From assembly GCF_006864425.1 (NCBI RefSeq), contig NZ_QHLI01000019.1, positions 1 through 45,872 on the forward strand: a stretch of 45,872 nucleotides of DNA, in the 5' to 3' direction. Source of the stretch: Campylobacter troglodytis (GTDB taxonomy: Bacteria > Campylobacterota > Campylobacteria > Campylobacterales > Campylobacteraceae). The stretch's first letter is position 1. Each line of letters starts with the position of its first letter. This document shows positions 8,540 through 16,351 of the stretch, one piece after another. Under the pieces are notes generated by a model. That model ran no database searches and was not told where the DNA came from. It worked only from the letters and a program-made list of their open reading frames with translations. Position numbers and translations under genes: made by a program.

Positions 8540-8684
8540 TCTTTATCTCTCCACCTTTTATGTCCAGTTTATTAGAATCTATGATAACTTCCACGCTACC
8601 TACCTTTATATCAATGCCCTTATTTGCGTTATTGGGTAAGCCAAATGTTAAGCCCATTGCTTGTAAATGATTGTCTTTTGGCAT
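8532..8684 (-). CDS. 50-residue beta-strand-rich small protein
   Basis: ATG 8684 to TGA 8532, preceded by an AAGGAA-type Shine-Dalgarno. The second half alternates hydrophobic and polar residues (GIDIKVGSVEVIIDSNKL, then DIKGGEIKSE), the pattern of stacked beta strands like those at the tips of secretion spikes. The strand pattern resembles the truncated tail at 18309-18440. It overlaps the GTG of the next gene by a few bases. It is probably real because it fills an otherwise empty gap in a tightly packed operon. Function unknown. Confidence 0.5.
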   Translation of the reverse strand: MPKDNHLQAMGLTFGLPNNANKGIDIKVGSVEVIIDSNKLDIKGGEIKSE

Positions 8685-8702
8685 TGCAATTCCTTATAAA
8701 TA

Positions 8703-9278
8703 TTACTTTATCGAATCACTATCGAGCTTATTTGTGTTTTTATGGCGCAAAAATTTCTTTGTTTTTGTTTGAAACATTTTCATAAATTTATCCATATTTG
8801 CATCAAATGTATTTGTATTAAATAGTGGCAAATGCACCATACACTTTATTTTCATATCGCTCCATTTAAGATTTTGCTTGTTTATATCAAAAAATATAAT
8901 ATTGTAAATACAAAAAGGAAATCCAAAATTGTGCGCAATTTTAACCCCATAATTTAGCTTGATTGTTTTTGTGAATAGAAATTTATTTGTTGTTATAATG
9001 AAATAGCTATCATAAAGCGTGATTTTACGCTTGTTGTCAACTATGATATCCCTTATACAAAAATAAACTCCAAATACAAATAATAACATAAGCGGAAAAA
9101 TCAATATAGTAGCCCATTCTTGCTTGATTGCTTCAAATATATACAACTTAAAAAAGACTTGCATAAAACTATATATTACAATGCAACCAAACACCGCAGA
9201 AATAAAAAGCACAATTTTGCGTAATATGCCTATTTGGGATTTTACTTCGATTAGTGGATTAGAATCTATTGTGTGCAT
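8703..9278 (-). CDS. Two-helix membrane protein with PH-like soluble domain
   Basis: 191 residues. Hydrophobic segments at about 22-46 (KIVLFISAVFGCIVIYSFM) and 56-78 (ATILIFPLMLLFVFGVYF) are followed by a beta-rich domain (RKITLYDSYFIITTNKFLF) and a basic C-terminus. The layout matches the protein at 964-1665 in the same island. No named family is recognised. It lies in a run of small same-strand genes between partner B and toxin A, where immunity genes would be expected. Confidence 0.6.
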   Translation of the reverse strand: MHTIDSNPLIEVKSQIGILRKIVLFISAVFGCIVIYSFMQVFFKLYIFEAIKQEWATILIFPLMLLFVFGVYFCIRDIIVDNKRKITLYDSYFIITTNKFLFTKTIKLNYGVKIAHNFGFPFCIYNIIFFDINKQNLKWSDMKIKCMVHLPLFNTNTFDANMDKFMKMFQTKTKKFLRHKNTNKLDSDSIK

Positions 9279-9303
9279 TTATATATTCTCGCGCTTCAAA
9301 TAT

Positions 9304-9390
9304 CTAAATGTTAATTTTTAATGCCCTTTCAATAACATTGATTTGGGCTTCTTTTGCCTTAATAATTTGTTCTTTTTGTGATTTGTCCAT
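9304..9390 (-). CDS. 28-residue small ORF
   Basis: ATG 9390 to TAG 9304, preceded by AAGGTT about six bases upstream. It encodes a Lys/Glu/Gln-rich amphipathic helix (MDKSQKEQIIKAKEAQINV). It sits just upstream of the membrane protein at 8703-9278. It is too short to assign, and could be a leader peptide or a chance ORF. Confidence 0.3.
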   Translation of the reverse strand: MDKSQKEQIIKAKEAQINVIERALKINI

Positions 9391-9417
9391 AATTTAACCT
9401 TTGCATATTATACTATT

Positions 9418-9588
9418 CTAACATAATATAATGGGAAAATTAGCTTTGTTTATATCGCATTTTCCATTTTCACGCTCATATTCATTTACCTTATCACTAG
9501 CTTTTTTGCTGAATGTGTAAAAAATTTCGTAAAGTTTATGAGATTTATTATATTTTGTATATTTGTCTTTATTGTAGAAATTTACCAT
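9418..9588 (-). CDS. Small Lys/Tyr-rich ORF next to IS copy 2
   Basis: From ATG 9588 it encodes 56 residues (MVNFYNKDKYTKYNKSHKL to INKANFPIILC); a TTG at 9600 is also possible. No Shine-Dalgarno is evident. After in-silico removal of the IS and one target copy, this frame is continuous with the gene at 10436-10879 except for one TAA lying in the target duplication, so it may be the separated C-terminus of that gene. No family recognised. Confidence 0.35.
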   Translation of the reverse strand: MVNFYNKDKYTKYNKSHKLYEIFYTFSKKASDKVNEYERENGKCDINKANFPIILC

Positions 9589-9740
9589 TATTCGAATCAA
9601 ACAATATGTTTCTTGTGATTAATTAAGACTCAATTAAACTTAAAACCAAATTGAAAGGTTTTTAAGTTAACGCCTATGAAAAACAAATACATAGTCCGTT
9701 CCCTAATTTCGCAGATATAATTTAAGGAAATTTTGCGTTA

Positions 9741-9778
9741 TTTTTTACTTCGCCTTACGGCTCGTCCCTTTGCAAGAA
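9741..9778 (+). repeat. Hairpin insert C inside IS copy 2
   Basis: TTTTTTACTTCG, core CCTTACGG, then CTCGTCCCTTTGCAAG. It is at the same transposase position as insert A, with the sense strand matched, so both elements probably inherited one event. Confidence 0.65.
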
Positions 9779-9999
9779 TTGATTTAGAGGCAAAAAAAAT
9801 CGCTGAAATTTGTCAAATTTCACAACAAAGTTTGTGTAAAATTTTCAAGCAAATTTGCATTTTGATAGCCAAAGAATGCGAAAAAATCAGCAAAACGAAG
9901 TTTCTTTAGAAAATGAGCGGTGAAATCGAAGAGGGTGAGAGCTACTTCGGTGGTGTGCGTGGAAAAAGGGGGCGTGGGGCTGGAAAAAAGACACCTGTG

Positions 10000-10040
10000 T
10001 TTTTACTTCGTGCTACGCACTCGTAACTGCAAGCACAAGG
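10000..10040 (+). repeat. Hairpin insert D inside IS copy 2
   Basis: TTTTTACTTCG, core TGCTACGCA, then CTCGTAACTGCAAG. It sits between the KKTPVF and LKCNR (LKRN in copy 1) segments of the transposase, where copy 1 has no insert. Its core gives a four-pair stem GTGC/GCAC around TAC. Confidence 0.65.
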
Positions 10041-10435
10041 TTTGCTAAAATGCAATCGCACGAGTTTATACGCAGGTCGTCAAGCATTGCTCTGCCAAAG
10101 AGTTACAGTCCATAATAAAGGAATTTTCAGAGCTTAAATAAAGTGAAATTTATAGGAAAGTTTCAAAGCCTACGAGGCCTTGTGATTTGTGTGCAAAGGC
10201 ACATTATAGGGTAAAGCACTCCAAAAACGAGTTTGCAAATGGACGAAATCACATAAACGTAATATAGAATTTCTGGGGCTTTGCGAAGTTTCGTTTAGCG
10301 AAATTTAAGGGCTAAAAGAGAAAATTTTATCCTTCACTTAAAGGAAACAGAATTGAGACGAAAAATTTGGGACAAAATCTTTATCAAAACTTGCTAAAAT
10401 TGATAAGAAAAAATCCTATTAAGTTTAATTGAGCC

Positions 10436-10879
10436 TTAATTAAATAGCGTATCCATAGATTCGCATACTTTATCACTATGTAAAAATTCATCTAAAATAT
10501 AGATTCCATACAACAAAAGAGCTAAATATAAATCTTGTTGTGTGCATTTGGCATTATTTATTGATGGATTTTGCTGTATGTCTTTGCCATCATAAACGCA
10601 TAAATTATAATTTCTGCCTAATTGTTTGACTTTGGATTTTAATGTTTCCGTTGAATCTAAATGTTGTGCTTTGGTCATTTCTTTTATATTTTGTAAGCGC
10701 AGATTTGGCTTATCATCATTTAGAATCTCAGTAAAAAAAGCTGTGGAAAAAATAAAGCTAGATTTTAATAATATTGTGCGACATAGCAAATCAGCCATTC
10801 CCCATCTGTTGCGTTTAATGCTTCTTGTTGTGTTATGTCTTTGCAACCAAAGCACCATATCGTTAGTAAAATACAGCAA
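10436..10879 (-). CDS. Unknown protein after partner B, possible immunity protein
   Basis: 147 residues, no signal peptide. A mildly hydrophobic segment at 32-50 (TILLKSSFIFSTAFF) and a C-terminal amphipathic stretch (LYLALLLYGIYILDEFLH). It begins 18 bases after partner B (10898-12196) and ends in the target duplication of IS copy 2. The stop TAA is part of TTAATTAA, so it would be the same before insertion. No family recognised. Position after a toxin-partner pair suggests an immunity or accessory protein for toxin B; this is inference. Confidence 0.6.
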   Translation of the reverse strand: MLYFTNDMVLWLQRHNTTRSIKRNRWGMADLLCRTILLKSSFIFSTAFFTEILNDDKPNLRLQNIKEMTKAQHLDSTETLKSKVKQLGRNYNLCVYDGKDIQQNPSINNAKCTQQDLYLALLLYGIYILDEFLHSDKVCESMDTLFN

Positions 10880-10897
10880 AATCTATCGATTTATCCT

Positions 10898-12196
10898 TTA
10901 CTCCAATCCTAATTCCAGCTTTCTCATCATTTCTTTGCTCCAACCCTTTGGGGCATTTGTGATGCTTGGATAGCTTCGATTAAAAAATTCAATATACACA
11001 TCTTTGTTATCACTTAATTCAAAATAGTATTTGCCTAGTGGGGAGGGGGTGATTGGCTGCCTTCTTTCAAATAATGCTTGGTTGGGAGAGATAAATTGTA
11101 ATTTTGTATACTCATCATCAACACTCATCAATCCCCCATTATTGCTAAAAAATAATTCCCTATAATATTCATCGGTTTCAAACATTTGATTTTCAAATCT
11201 CAGCTTAAATTCTTTTTTAAAATCACCTGTTTTTGGATCTATTTCACCACTTTGTCTCATTTGTGTTGCTAAATGAACATATTGTTGATATGCCCCTGGG
11301 TTAAAAAGTAGCTTATTTTCATCGCAAAAAGAAGCAGAAAAATTTACTATAAAATTTTTAAGACTCAATGCAAAATACCAATAAAATAGCTCATCATAAA
11401 ATACAATCTTAAAAAGCATTTTATGATTCGTCTCTTTTAATGTTGAAAGATAATCTAAGATGGTTAAATCAAGTGCATTGTTGCGGATAAGCTTATGCGT
11501 GTCAGTATATCGCTTTATCATAGATTTTGGCAAAATCCCTTTTTGTGCTAGATTTTCAAAAAGTCTATCATTCAAATGATATGCTTTAATGCCGAGATTT
11601 TTGTTTATCGAAGCTATGTAGTTTTGGATAAATTCTGTATTTTTTTGATGTAACTGCGTGAAATATGAGATGATTTGCTCTTTGCTTAGCACAATATTAT
11701 CTTTGTGCCTAAAATAGTGAATTTTTAGATCTTTGCGCTCATTTTTTGTAGGGTAAGTAGCCATACCATCTATATATCCTACTAGTCCTGTGTCTCTTGG
11801 CTGTATGTGTTTATTTGTTGGCATTACCTTTTTATTGATTTCATTTAGCCAAAATACATTCAATCCCTCAAAGCTAGAATCTGTGATATTTGAAGGGATA
11901 AATTTGGGCACTAAAATGCCTTGCTTATTTTTATTAAATTCAATTTTGCCAAGATAAAGAGTGGCAGTAAAGTCTTTGAAATGAGGTGGTGCGAAACATT
12001 GCATAAGGAATTTCTCAGAATTAACAGATAAATTTGGGTAAATATCCTCATCATATATCCTATCATCAATAGCTAAAATATTGCTTTCAATGCCTAAATA
12101 AATTGTTTTATACTTTACATATTCAATACCACCGCATATTGTGTTAAAATACATTTTATTATCAAGCAATAAACTTAAATCTAAAGTGTTAGCCAT
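10898..12196 (-). CDS. Partner protein B of HExxH toxin (paralogue at 2579-3850)
   Basis: 432 residues. It begins 11 bases after toxin B behind an AAAAGGCGGATAA Shine-Dalgarno. The block around residues 165-235 (LSKEQIISYFTQLHQKN to KRYTDTHK) and the last ~50 residues (PSPLGKYYFELSDN to RKLELGLE) are nearly identical to partner A, with only a few base changes over about 205 bp in the first block. The N-terminus shares only scattered matches such as GKIEFNKNKQGILVPK, and the segment between the blocks differs. No known domain. The stable toxin-partner order in both modules supports a dedicated role, whether chaperone, adaptor or immunity. Confidence 0.75.
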   Translation of the reverse strand: MANTLDLSLLLDNKMYFNTICGGIEYVKYKTIYLGIESNILAIDDRIYDEDIYPNLSVNSEKFLMQCFAPPHFKDFTATLYLGKIEFNKNKQGILVPKFIPSNITDSSFEGLNVFWLNEINKKVMPTNKHIQPRDTGLVGYIDGMATYPTKNERKDLKIHYFRHKDNIVLSKEQIISYFTQLHQKNTEFIQNYIASINKNLGIKAYHLNDRLFENLAQKGILPKSMIKRYTDTHKLIRNNALDLTILDYLSTLKETNHKMLFKIVFYDELFYWYFALSLKNFIVNFSASFCDENKLLFNPGAYQQYVHLATQMRQSGEIDPKTGDFKKEFKLRFENQMFETDEYYRELFFSNNGGLMSVDDEYTKLQFISPNQALFERRQPITPSPLGKYYFELSDNKDVYIEFFNRSYPSITNAPKGWSKEMMRKLELGLE

Positions 12197-12207
12197 TTAT
12201 CCGCCTT

Positions 12208-14694
12208 TTATTTTTGCTTTATACCAAGCCTTTTAATTACTTCGTTTGCCATATATCGTGGGTCGCGCTCATTTGGTTGAATCTCATAAGTACTTTGGTA
12301 TATATCATTATTTTGTCCAAGATAGCAATTTACTTTATTTGATTCATTCTTATTGCATAATTTTTTGTAAGCCTTTGTTATTATATAATCACCGCTAATA
12401 TAAAAATTAAAAGAATATGCAAGATAATTTAATAAAGGGCTTTTGTGTGGCTTTTCCTTATAAATTTTTTCGTAAATATACAAATGTCTGCATTCGTGTA
12501 TAATAGTAGCAATAAGCCTATCTGAACGATACTGTAATGTAAATATAATATTGTCATTTGCATTGGCATAAGTAATTAATTTTTTATCTATTGCTACTGT
12601 ATTGTATGGAATTTTATCTTCATTGTAGTAAGAAGTCATACCCCTACTAGCCATATCCTTAACAATTACATTATTAAGATTAAGTTTGAAGTATGAGCAT
12701 ATTTTCCATATTAAACTCTTTACAAAATTTTCTCTTTCTTGGTAAAAATCCATCCCAACCACCTTGCTTGCTTTGTCGTTGAGTGTGGCATTAAATAAAC
12801 TATATCCATTAAATAAAGCATTATTATAAGCCTCTTTAAATGTAATATTTCTTTTTAAGATCTTACTTTGATAAACATCATTTTCAAACACTTTCACAAC
12901 GCTATTTATAAAATTATCCCTATCATCTTTGTATTCATCTTTACACTCAAACCACACATAACAAGATTGTTTTGCATTGTCTATAAATTCATCATTCCCC
13001 AAATCAAACCTATAATAAATATAAGCAATCTTTCCTGCAAGTTGGGGATAGGTTCTAAAATAATCAAATACTGCATCTGCCCTTTTGTTATATGTTGTTC
13101 TATTGCTTTGATAAAATTCATATAATTTTTTAAGATTTATTTTTAAAAACCACAGTGCTTCATCTATGCTATAAATATGCTCTAATTTATTCCACTCACT
13201 TATATCATTGCTATTTAATATTTCGCCATTTTGCATTTTGTTTTGCTCGTTTCTTTGAGTTTCCCTTACTGCATTATCTGCACCAATTCCCACATTAAAA
13301 TCTATACTAATCAAAATAAACGCATTAATAGCATTGTTTAAGGTAGCACATACAATAGCATAATCTTTGTCATTTTGTTTTCGCAGTGGCAAATAAAATC
13401 CTATTTTATTATATTGATTGTTTTTGTGAAAATACTTGCTTTCATCGCTAATTTGTTTATCTAGCCTAAGTTTTGTATCAAATATTGCATACCACCATTC
13501 CACCTTACTTGTTTGATTATCATCATTCATCACAGCTTCTAGCTCAATATAGCTTCCCGGTGCAAATGGCACTTTGATAGGATAGTTATAGTTATTTGGG
13601 CTATGATTTAAATACCTAATCTTTGTTTGGCTTTGTTTATCAATGCTAATTACTTGTGGTAGATTTTGTGAAAAATCTAGCCCCCATTCTATGTTTTCTA
13701 TGAATTTTATATGACTTATGGTTGGTTTGCTATATTGCACTTTTAGAGTAACATTTGTCCGATTTGTATTATTTAAAATATATCTTAAATTCTTAGCATC
13801 ATCATAAGAAAGCAATAGATCATTTTGTATTTGTTTATTATTTGCTAGATTTTTATCTCTTAGCATAATGATAGAACTACACGGTTTATTGCATTCTTTA
13901 TCTGCGTAAATATTTAGTGATAAATTTGAAATAGATTCTGCAAAATCTGTATTATGTAGATTGTTTGCATTAATAAAATCTTTGATTTCTTGAGTATTTA
14001 TATAATATATTTTATCTTGTAAAACCTTATTTTCATCTTGGTAGCCCTTATCATAGCAGTGAAAAAATGTGTGATTTGATTGTAAATCATCGTTTTTATC
14101 TTCTATATTACTTAATATGTCTATATTATCAATGTCGCTAAAGCTAGGCACAAAGTGCTTATAGCCATTTTGATGCTTTAATGTGTCCTTTTCTTGCAAG
14201 TTTAATGCTTTGCCACTTCTAGCCTCATAACTCGCTCTTACTTTATCACCTTGCATCATAAAAAGTGTAAATCCATTGAAATGTAAATAGATCTTTGCTT
14301 TGAAATAAAGTGTAGCAGGGCATTTTTGATAATTATTGGGGCTTAGAATCTTATTTGTGGTATTTTTAAATTCATAGTATTGTGTGTTCTTTAAATTTAG
14401 TTTGTTTGTGGGGGTTTGATTGTAGTGCTCTAAGCTAAATGTATGAGGAGGATCAGATTCTTTTGCTAGATAGTATGGACTTTGCTCGTAATCACTGTCA
14501 TTTATGAGTTTAATGCTAAAAAAATCTCCCCTCTCATTGCTTGGAATTTCAAAGATAACTTCTCCATTTCTTGTAGTGAATTTAGATTCATAGCTTTGTT
14601 TAGAATCAATATTTGTTATTTGAATTTCTTTGTCTTTTAAAGGGATTAATAAATCATAATCTTTAATGATGAGTTTAAAGAAGAGTGCGTTCAT
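12208..14694 (-). CDS. Toxin B: HExxH metallopeptidase effector lacking a hydrophobic head
   Basis: 828 residues starting almost directly with the shared FKLIIKDYD domain (residues ~6-135). The corresponding ~470 bp is nearly identical to toxin A DNA at about 5570-6040. The middle is largely different from toxin A, then similarity returns (SIDEALWFLK, NRTTYNKRADAVFDYF, CYVWFECKDEYKDDRD). HECRH at about 733-737 is the zinc HExxH motif, and YEIQPNERD near the end parallels toxin A. The ATG at 14694 has a weak Shine-Dalgarno, and an in-frame stop lies just upstream, so no longer start exists. Compared with toxin A it lacks the Gly/Ala head, either truncated or a natural head-less form. It follows the gene at 14711-16351 by 16 bases. 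Confidence 0.8.
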   Translation of the reverse strand: MNALFFKLIIKDYDLLIPLKDKEIQITNIDSKQSYESKFTTRNGEVIFEIPSNERGDFFSIKLINDSDYEQSPYYLAKESDPPHTFSLEHYNQTPTNKLNLKNTQYYEFKNTTNKILSPNNYQKCPATLYFKAKIYLHFNGFTLFMMQGDKVRASYEARSGKALNLQEKDTLKHQNGYKHFVPSFSDIDNIDILSNIEDKNDDLQSNHTFFHCYDKGYQDENKVLQDKIYYINTQEIKDFINANNLHNTDFAESISNLSLNIYADKECNKPCSSIIMLRDKNLANNKQIQNDLLLSYDDAKNLRYILNNTNRTNVTLKVQYSKPTISHIKFIENIEWGLDFSQNLPQVISIDKQSQTKIRYLNHSPNNYNYPIKVPFAPGSYIELEAVMNDDNQTSKVEWWYAIFDTKLRLDKQISDESKYFHKNNQYNKIGFYLPLRKQNDKDYAIVCATLNNAINAFILISIDFNVGIGADNAVRETQRNEQNKMQNGEILNSNDISEWNKLEHIYSIDEALWFLKINLKKLYEFYQSNRTTYNKRADAVFDYFRTYPQLAGKIAYIYYRFDLGNDEFIDNAKQSCYVWFECKDEYKDDRDNFINSVVKVFENDVYQSKILKRNITFKEAYNNALFNGYSLFNATLNDKASKVVGMDFYQERENFVKSLIWKICSYFKLNLNNVIVKDMASRGMTSYYNEDKIPYNTVAIDKKLITYANANDNIIFTLQYRSDRLIATIIHECRHLYIYEKIYKEKPHKSPLLNYLAYSFNFYISGDYIITKAYKKLCNKNESNKVNCYLGQNNDIYQSTYEIQPNERDPRYMANEVIKRLGIKQK

Positions 14695-14710
14695 AGCATT
14701 TTTGACTTCA

Positions 14711-16351
14711 TTATTTTAAATACTTGAATTTCTTAGGCTTAATGTAGTAGATATATCGCTCCTCATCTGCTTTTTGATCATTGCAAGTTTCATCTGGTTC
14801 TTTGCCATAACACAGATCGCCATTGCCCTCTTCCACAGCAAGTCTGGCAAATTTAGCACTTGGATACATTATGCCTCCCTCATCTCTATTAAAATCAGGC
14901 ATAGGAATGAGATAAGCACTTGGTATGTAGCATCTAGAATGAAGGGGATTTTTTAGATTTTTGTAGTTTGGCTCCTTTGGATTTAAAACATCATAAGCAC
15001 AGATTGAAATTTCAGCCATATCATTTTCTAGTATGTTGTGAATGAAGATGGCATAATGATTAGGGCTTAAAGCATTTGGGTGTTCTTTTATGAAATTTTC
15101 TCGTTTTTCTATCCACCAAACCCAAGACTGACCTTCTTCATCATCTGAATTACCGCTACCATTATTGATAATTCCAAAATCAATAAAATTCGGCAACGCT
15201 ATTAGCATAGTTGTTATCACCTTTGAAGCCCCATAAGGTTTACTAAGTATAGGTACTTCACAAGTGTAATATTCAAAGTCGCTAAAATCTCGTTTATATT
15301 TTTTATATTTTTTGCCATTTAAAATTATGTAAAAATAATCCTTTGTTTCATATACTTTTTGTTTTATCGAGTCATCATCTAGCATTGTAAAATATCCTTC
15401 ATCTAAATCACCCTTCCAATCATAAAACTTATCAAAATTAAACACAGATCTTGTCGTAGCCCAAAGCCCTTTGAATTTAACATAATCGGGTCGTAAATCT
15501 AAAATATTATGTTTTTTAGGTGTTTTGATTTTTTTGGTATATTGCATCAAATCTATCCACATTTCTTTATCATCTCTTGGCATTGCATTGTACTCGGCAA
15601 AATCTTTAAGTTTATATCTTATATTGTGTTCCTTATACATTTGAGTAGCTTTTAAATTATATGGCTCATACATTTTAAATCTTGGTGCGAAGTTGAATTT
15701 ATCCTCTAAGACTATGTCTTTTTCATTTAGCTCATCAAATTCTATGGCTTCACCTAGTTTTTCTAAGTCTGTGATATAGGCGTAAGGTCTTGTTTCTCGG
15801 ATTTCCTTGCCTATATTTTCACCACTTTGGATATATCCTGTGATATAATCGCCAACAATATGTATATCCTCAAAAGTCAAAAAATCATCATCTTTAAAAT
15901 AAACCTTTTCTGCTTCAGGTAAGCCTAGCGATACTCTTACAGGGATTTGCAAAAAGCCCTTGATTCGCTCACTAAAAAACCACTCTAATGTATGTGGGGC
16001 AAATCTTGTCAATAATTCTCTTGCATAAATATGATTAAAATTTAGATTAGCAGGATTGTAATCCTCCCAATCATTACGAAGCGATAGTTTTGAATCTCCA
16101 AATAACGCACTTCGTATAAAATATTTTTCATTTTTAGTGTAAATAAGTATTTCTATACTAGAATTATAAATAATATTAAATTCCCTCTCTATATGCTCTA
16201 TGGACTTATATGCTCCAAATGGCAAATCGGCAGATTCTAATCTATACCACTGCAATACAAGCATTGCTTCGACATTGTTTAGCGTTTTTGCAAATTTTAA
16301 GTTTTTGATATTTTTTTCATACTCTTCTTTGCTAACCCATTCGTACATCAT
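14711..16351 (-). CDS. Unknown 546-residue protein between two effectors
   Basis: No signal peptide, membrane helix or recognised motif. It is acidic and aromatic-rich, with MMYEWVSKEEYEKNIKNLK at the start, and Trp/Tyr-rich stretches such as EGQSWVWWIEKRENF and NALSPNHYAIFIHN in the second half. It overlaps the end of the DUF5675 protein gene by 20 bases and precedes toxin B by 16, so the three are almost certainly one transcript. Its size and position parallel the toxin-partner pairs (large effector, then a soluble partner), although I see no sequence similarity to the partners. It could be a dedicated adaptor or an effector itself. Confidence 0.65.
   Translation of the reverse strand: MMYEWVSKEEYEKNIKNLKFAKTLNNVEAMLVLQWYRLESADLPFGAYKSIEHIEREFNIIYNSSIEILIYTKNEKYFIRSALFGDSKLSLRNDWEDYNPANLNFNHIYARELLTRFAPHTLEWFFSERIKGFLQIPVRVSLGLPEAEKVYFKDDDFLTFEDIHIVGDYITGYIQSGENIGKEIRETRPYAYITDLEKLGEAIEFDELNEKDIVLEDKFNFAPRFKMYEPYNLKATQMYKEHNIRYKLKDFAEYNAMPRDDKEMWIDLMQYTKKIKTPKKHNILDLRPDYVKFKGLWATTRSVFNFDKFYDWKGDLDEGYFTMLDDDSIKQKVYETKDYFYIILNGKKYKKYKRDFSDFEYYTCEVPILSKPYGASKVITTMLIALPNFIDFGIINNGSGNSDDEEGQSWVWWIEKRENFIKEHPNALSPNHYAIFIHNILENDMAEISICAYDVLNPKEPNYKNLKNPLHSRCYIPSAYLIPMPDFNRDEGGIMYPSAKFARLAVEEGNGDLCYGKEPDETCNDQKADEERYIYYIKPKKFKYLK

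Larger units (their letters stand above)
9627..10435 (+). mobile_element. IS1595-family insertion sequence, copy 2 (809 bp), decayed
   Basis: The ends GACTCAATTAAACTTAA (9627) and its near-complement ending at 10435 form terminal inverted repeats. The flanks TTAATTAA at 9619-9626 and 10436-10443 are a perfect 8-bp target duplication. The transposase reads on the plus strand (opposite to copy 1). Homology to copy 1 runs from the KNKYIVRSLISQI-like start near 9676 to the C-terminal helix near 10340, with many stops and shifts. Inserts at 9741-9778 and about 10000-10040 contribute. The insertion point is immediately after the stop codon of the gene at 10436-10879. Confidence 0.88.

Noticed and set aside
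9627-10435. IS copies 1 and 2 forming a composite transposon around 6838-10435
   Set aside because: Each copy has its own different 8-bp target duplication, so they inserted independently.
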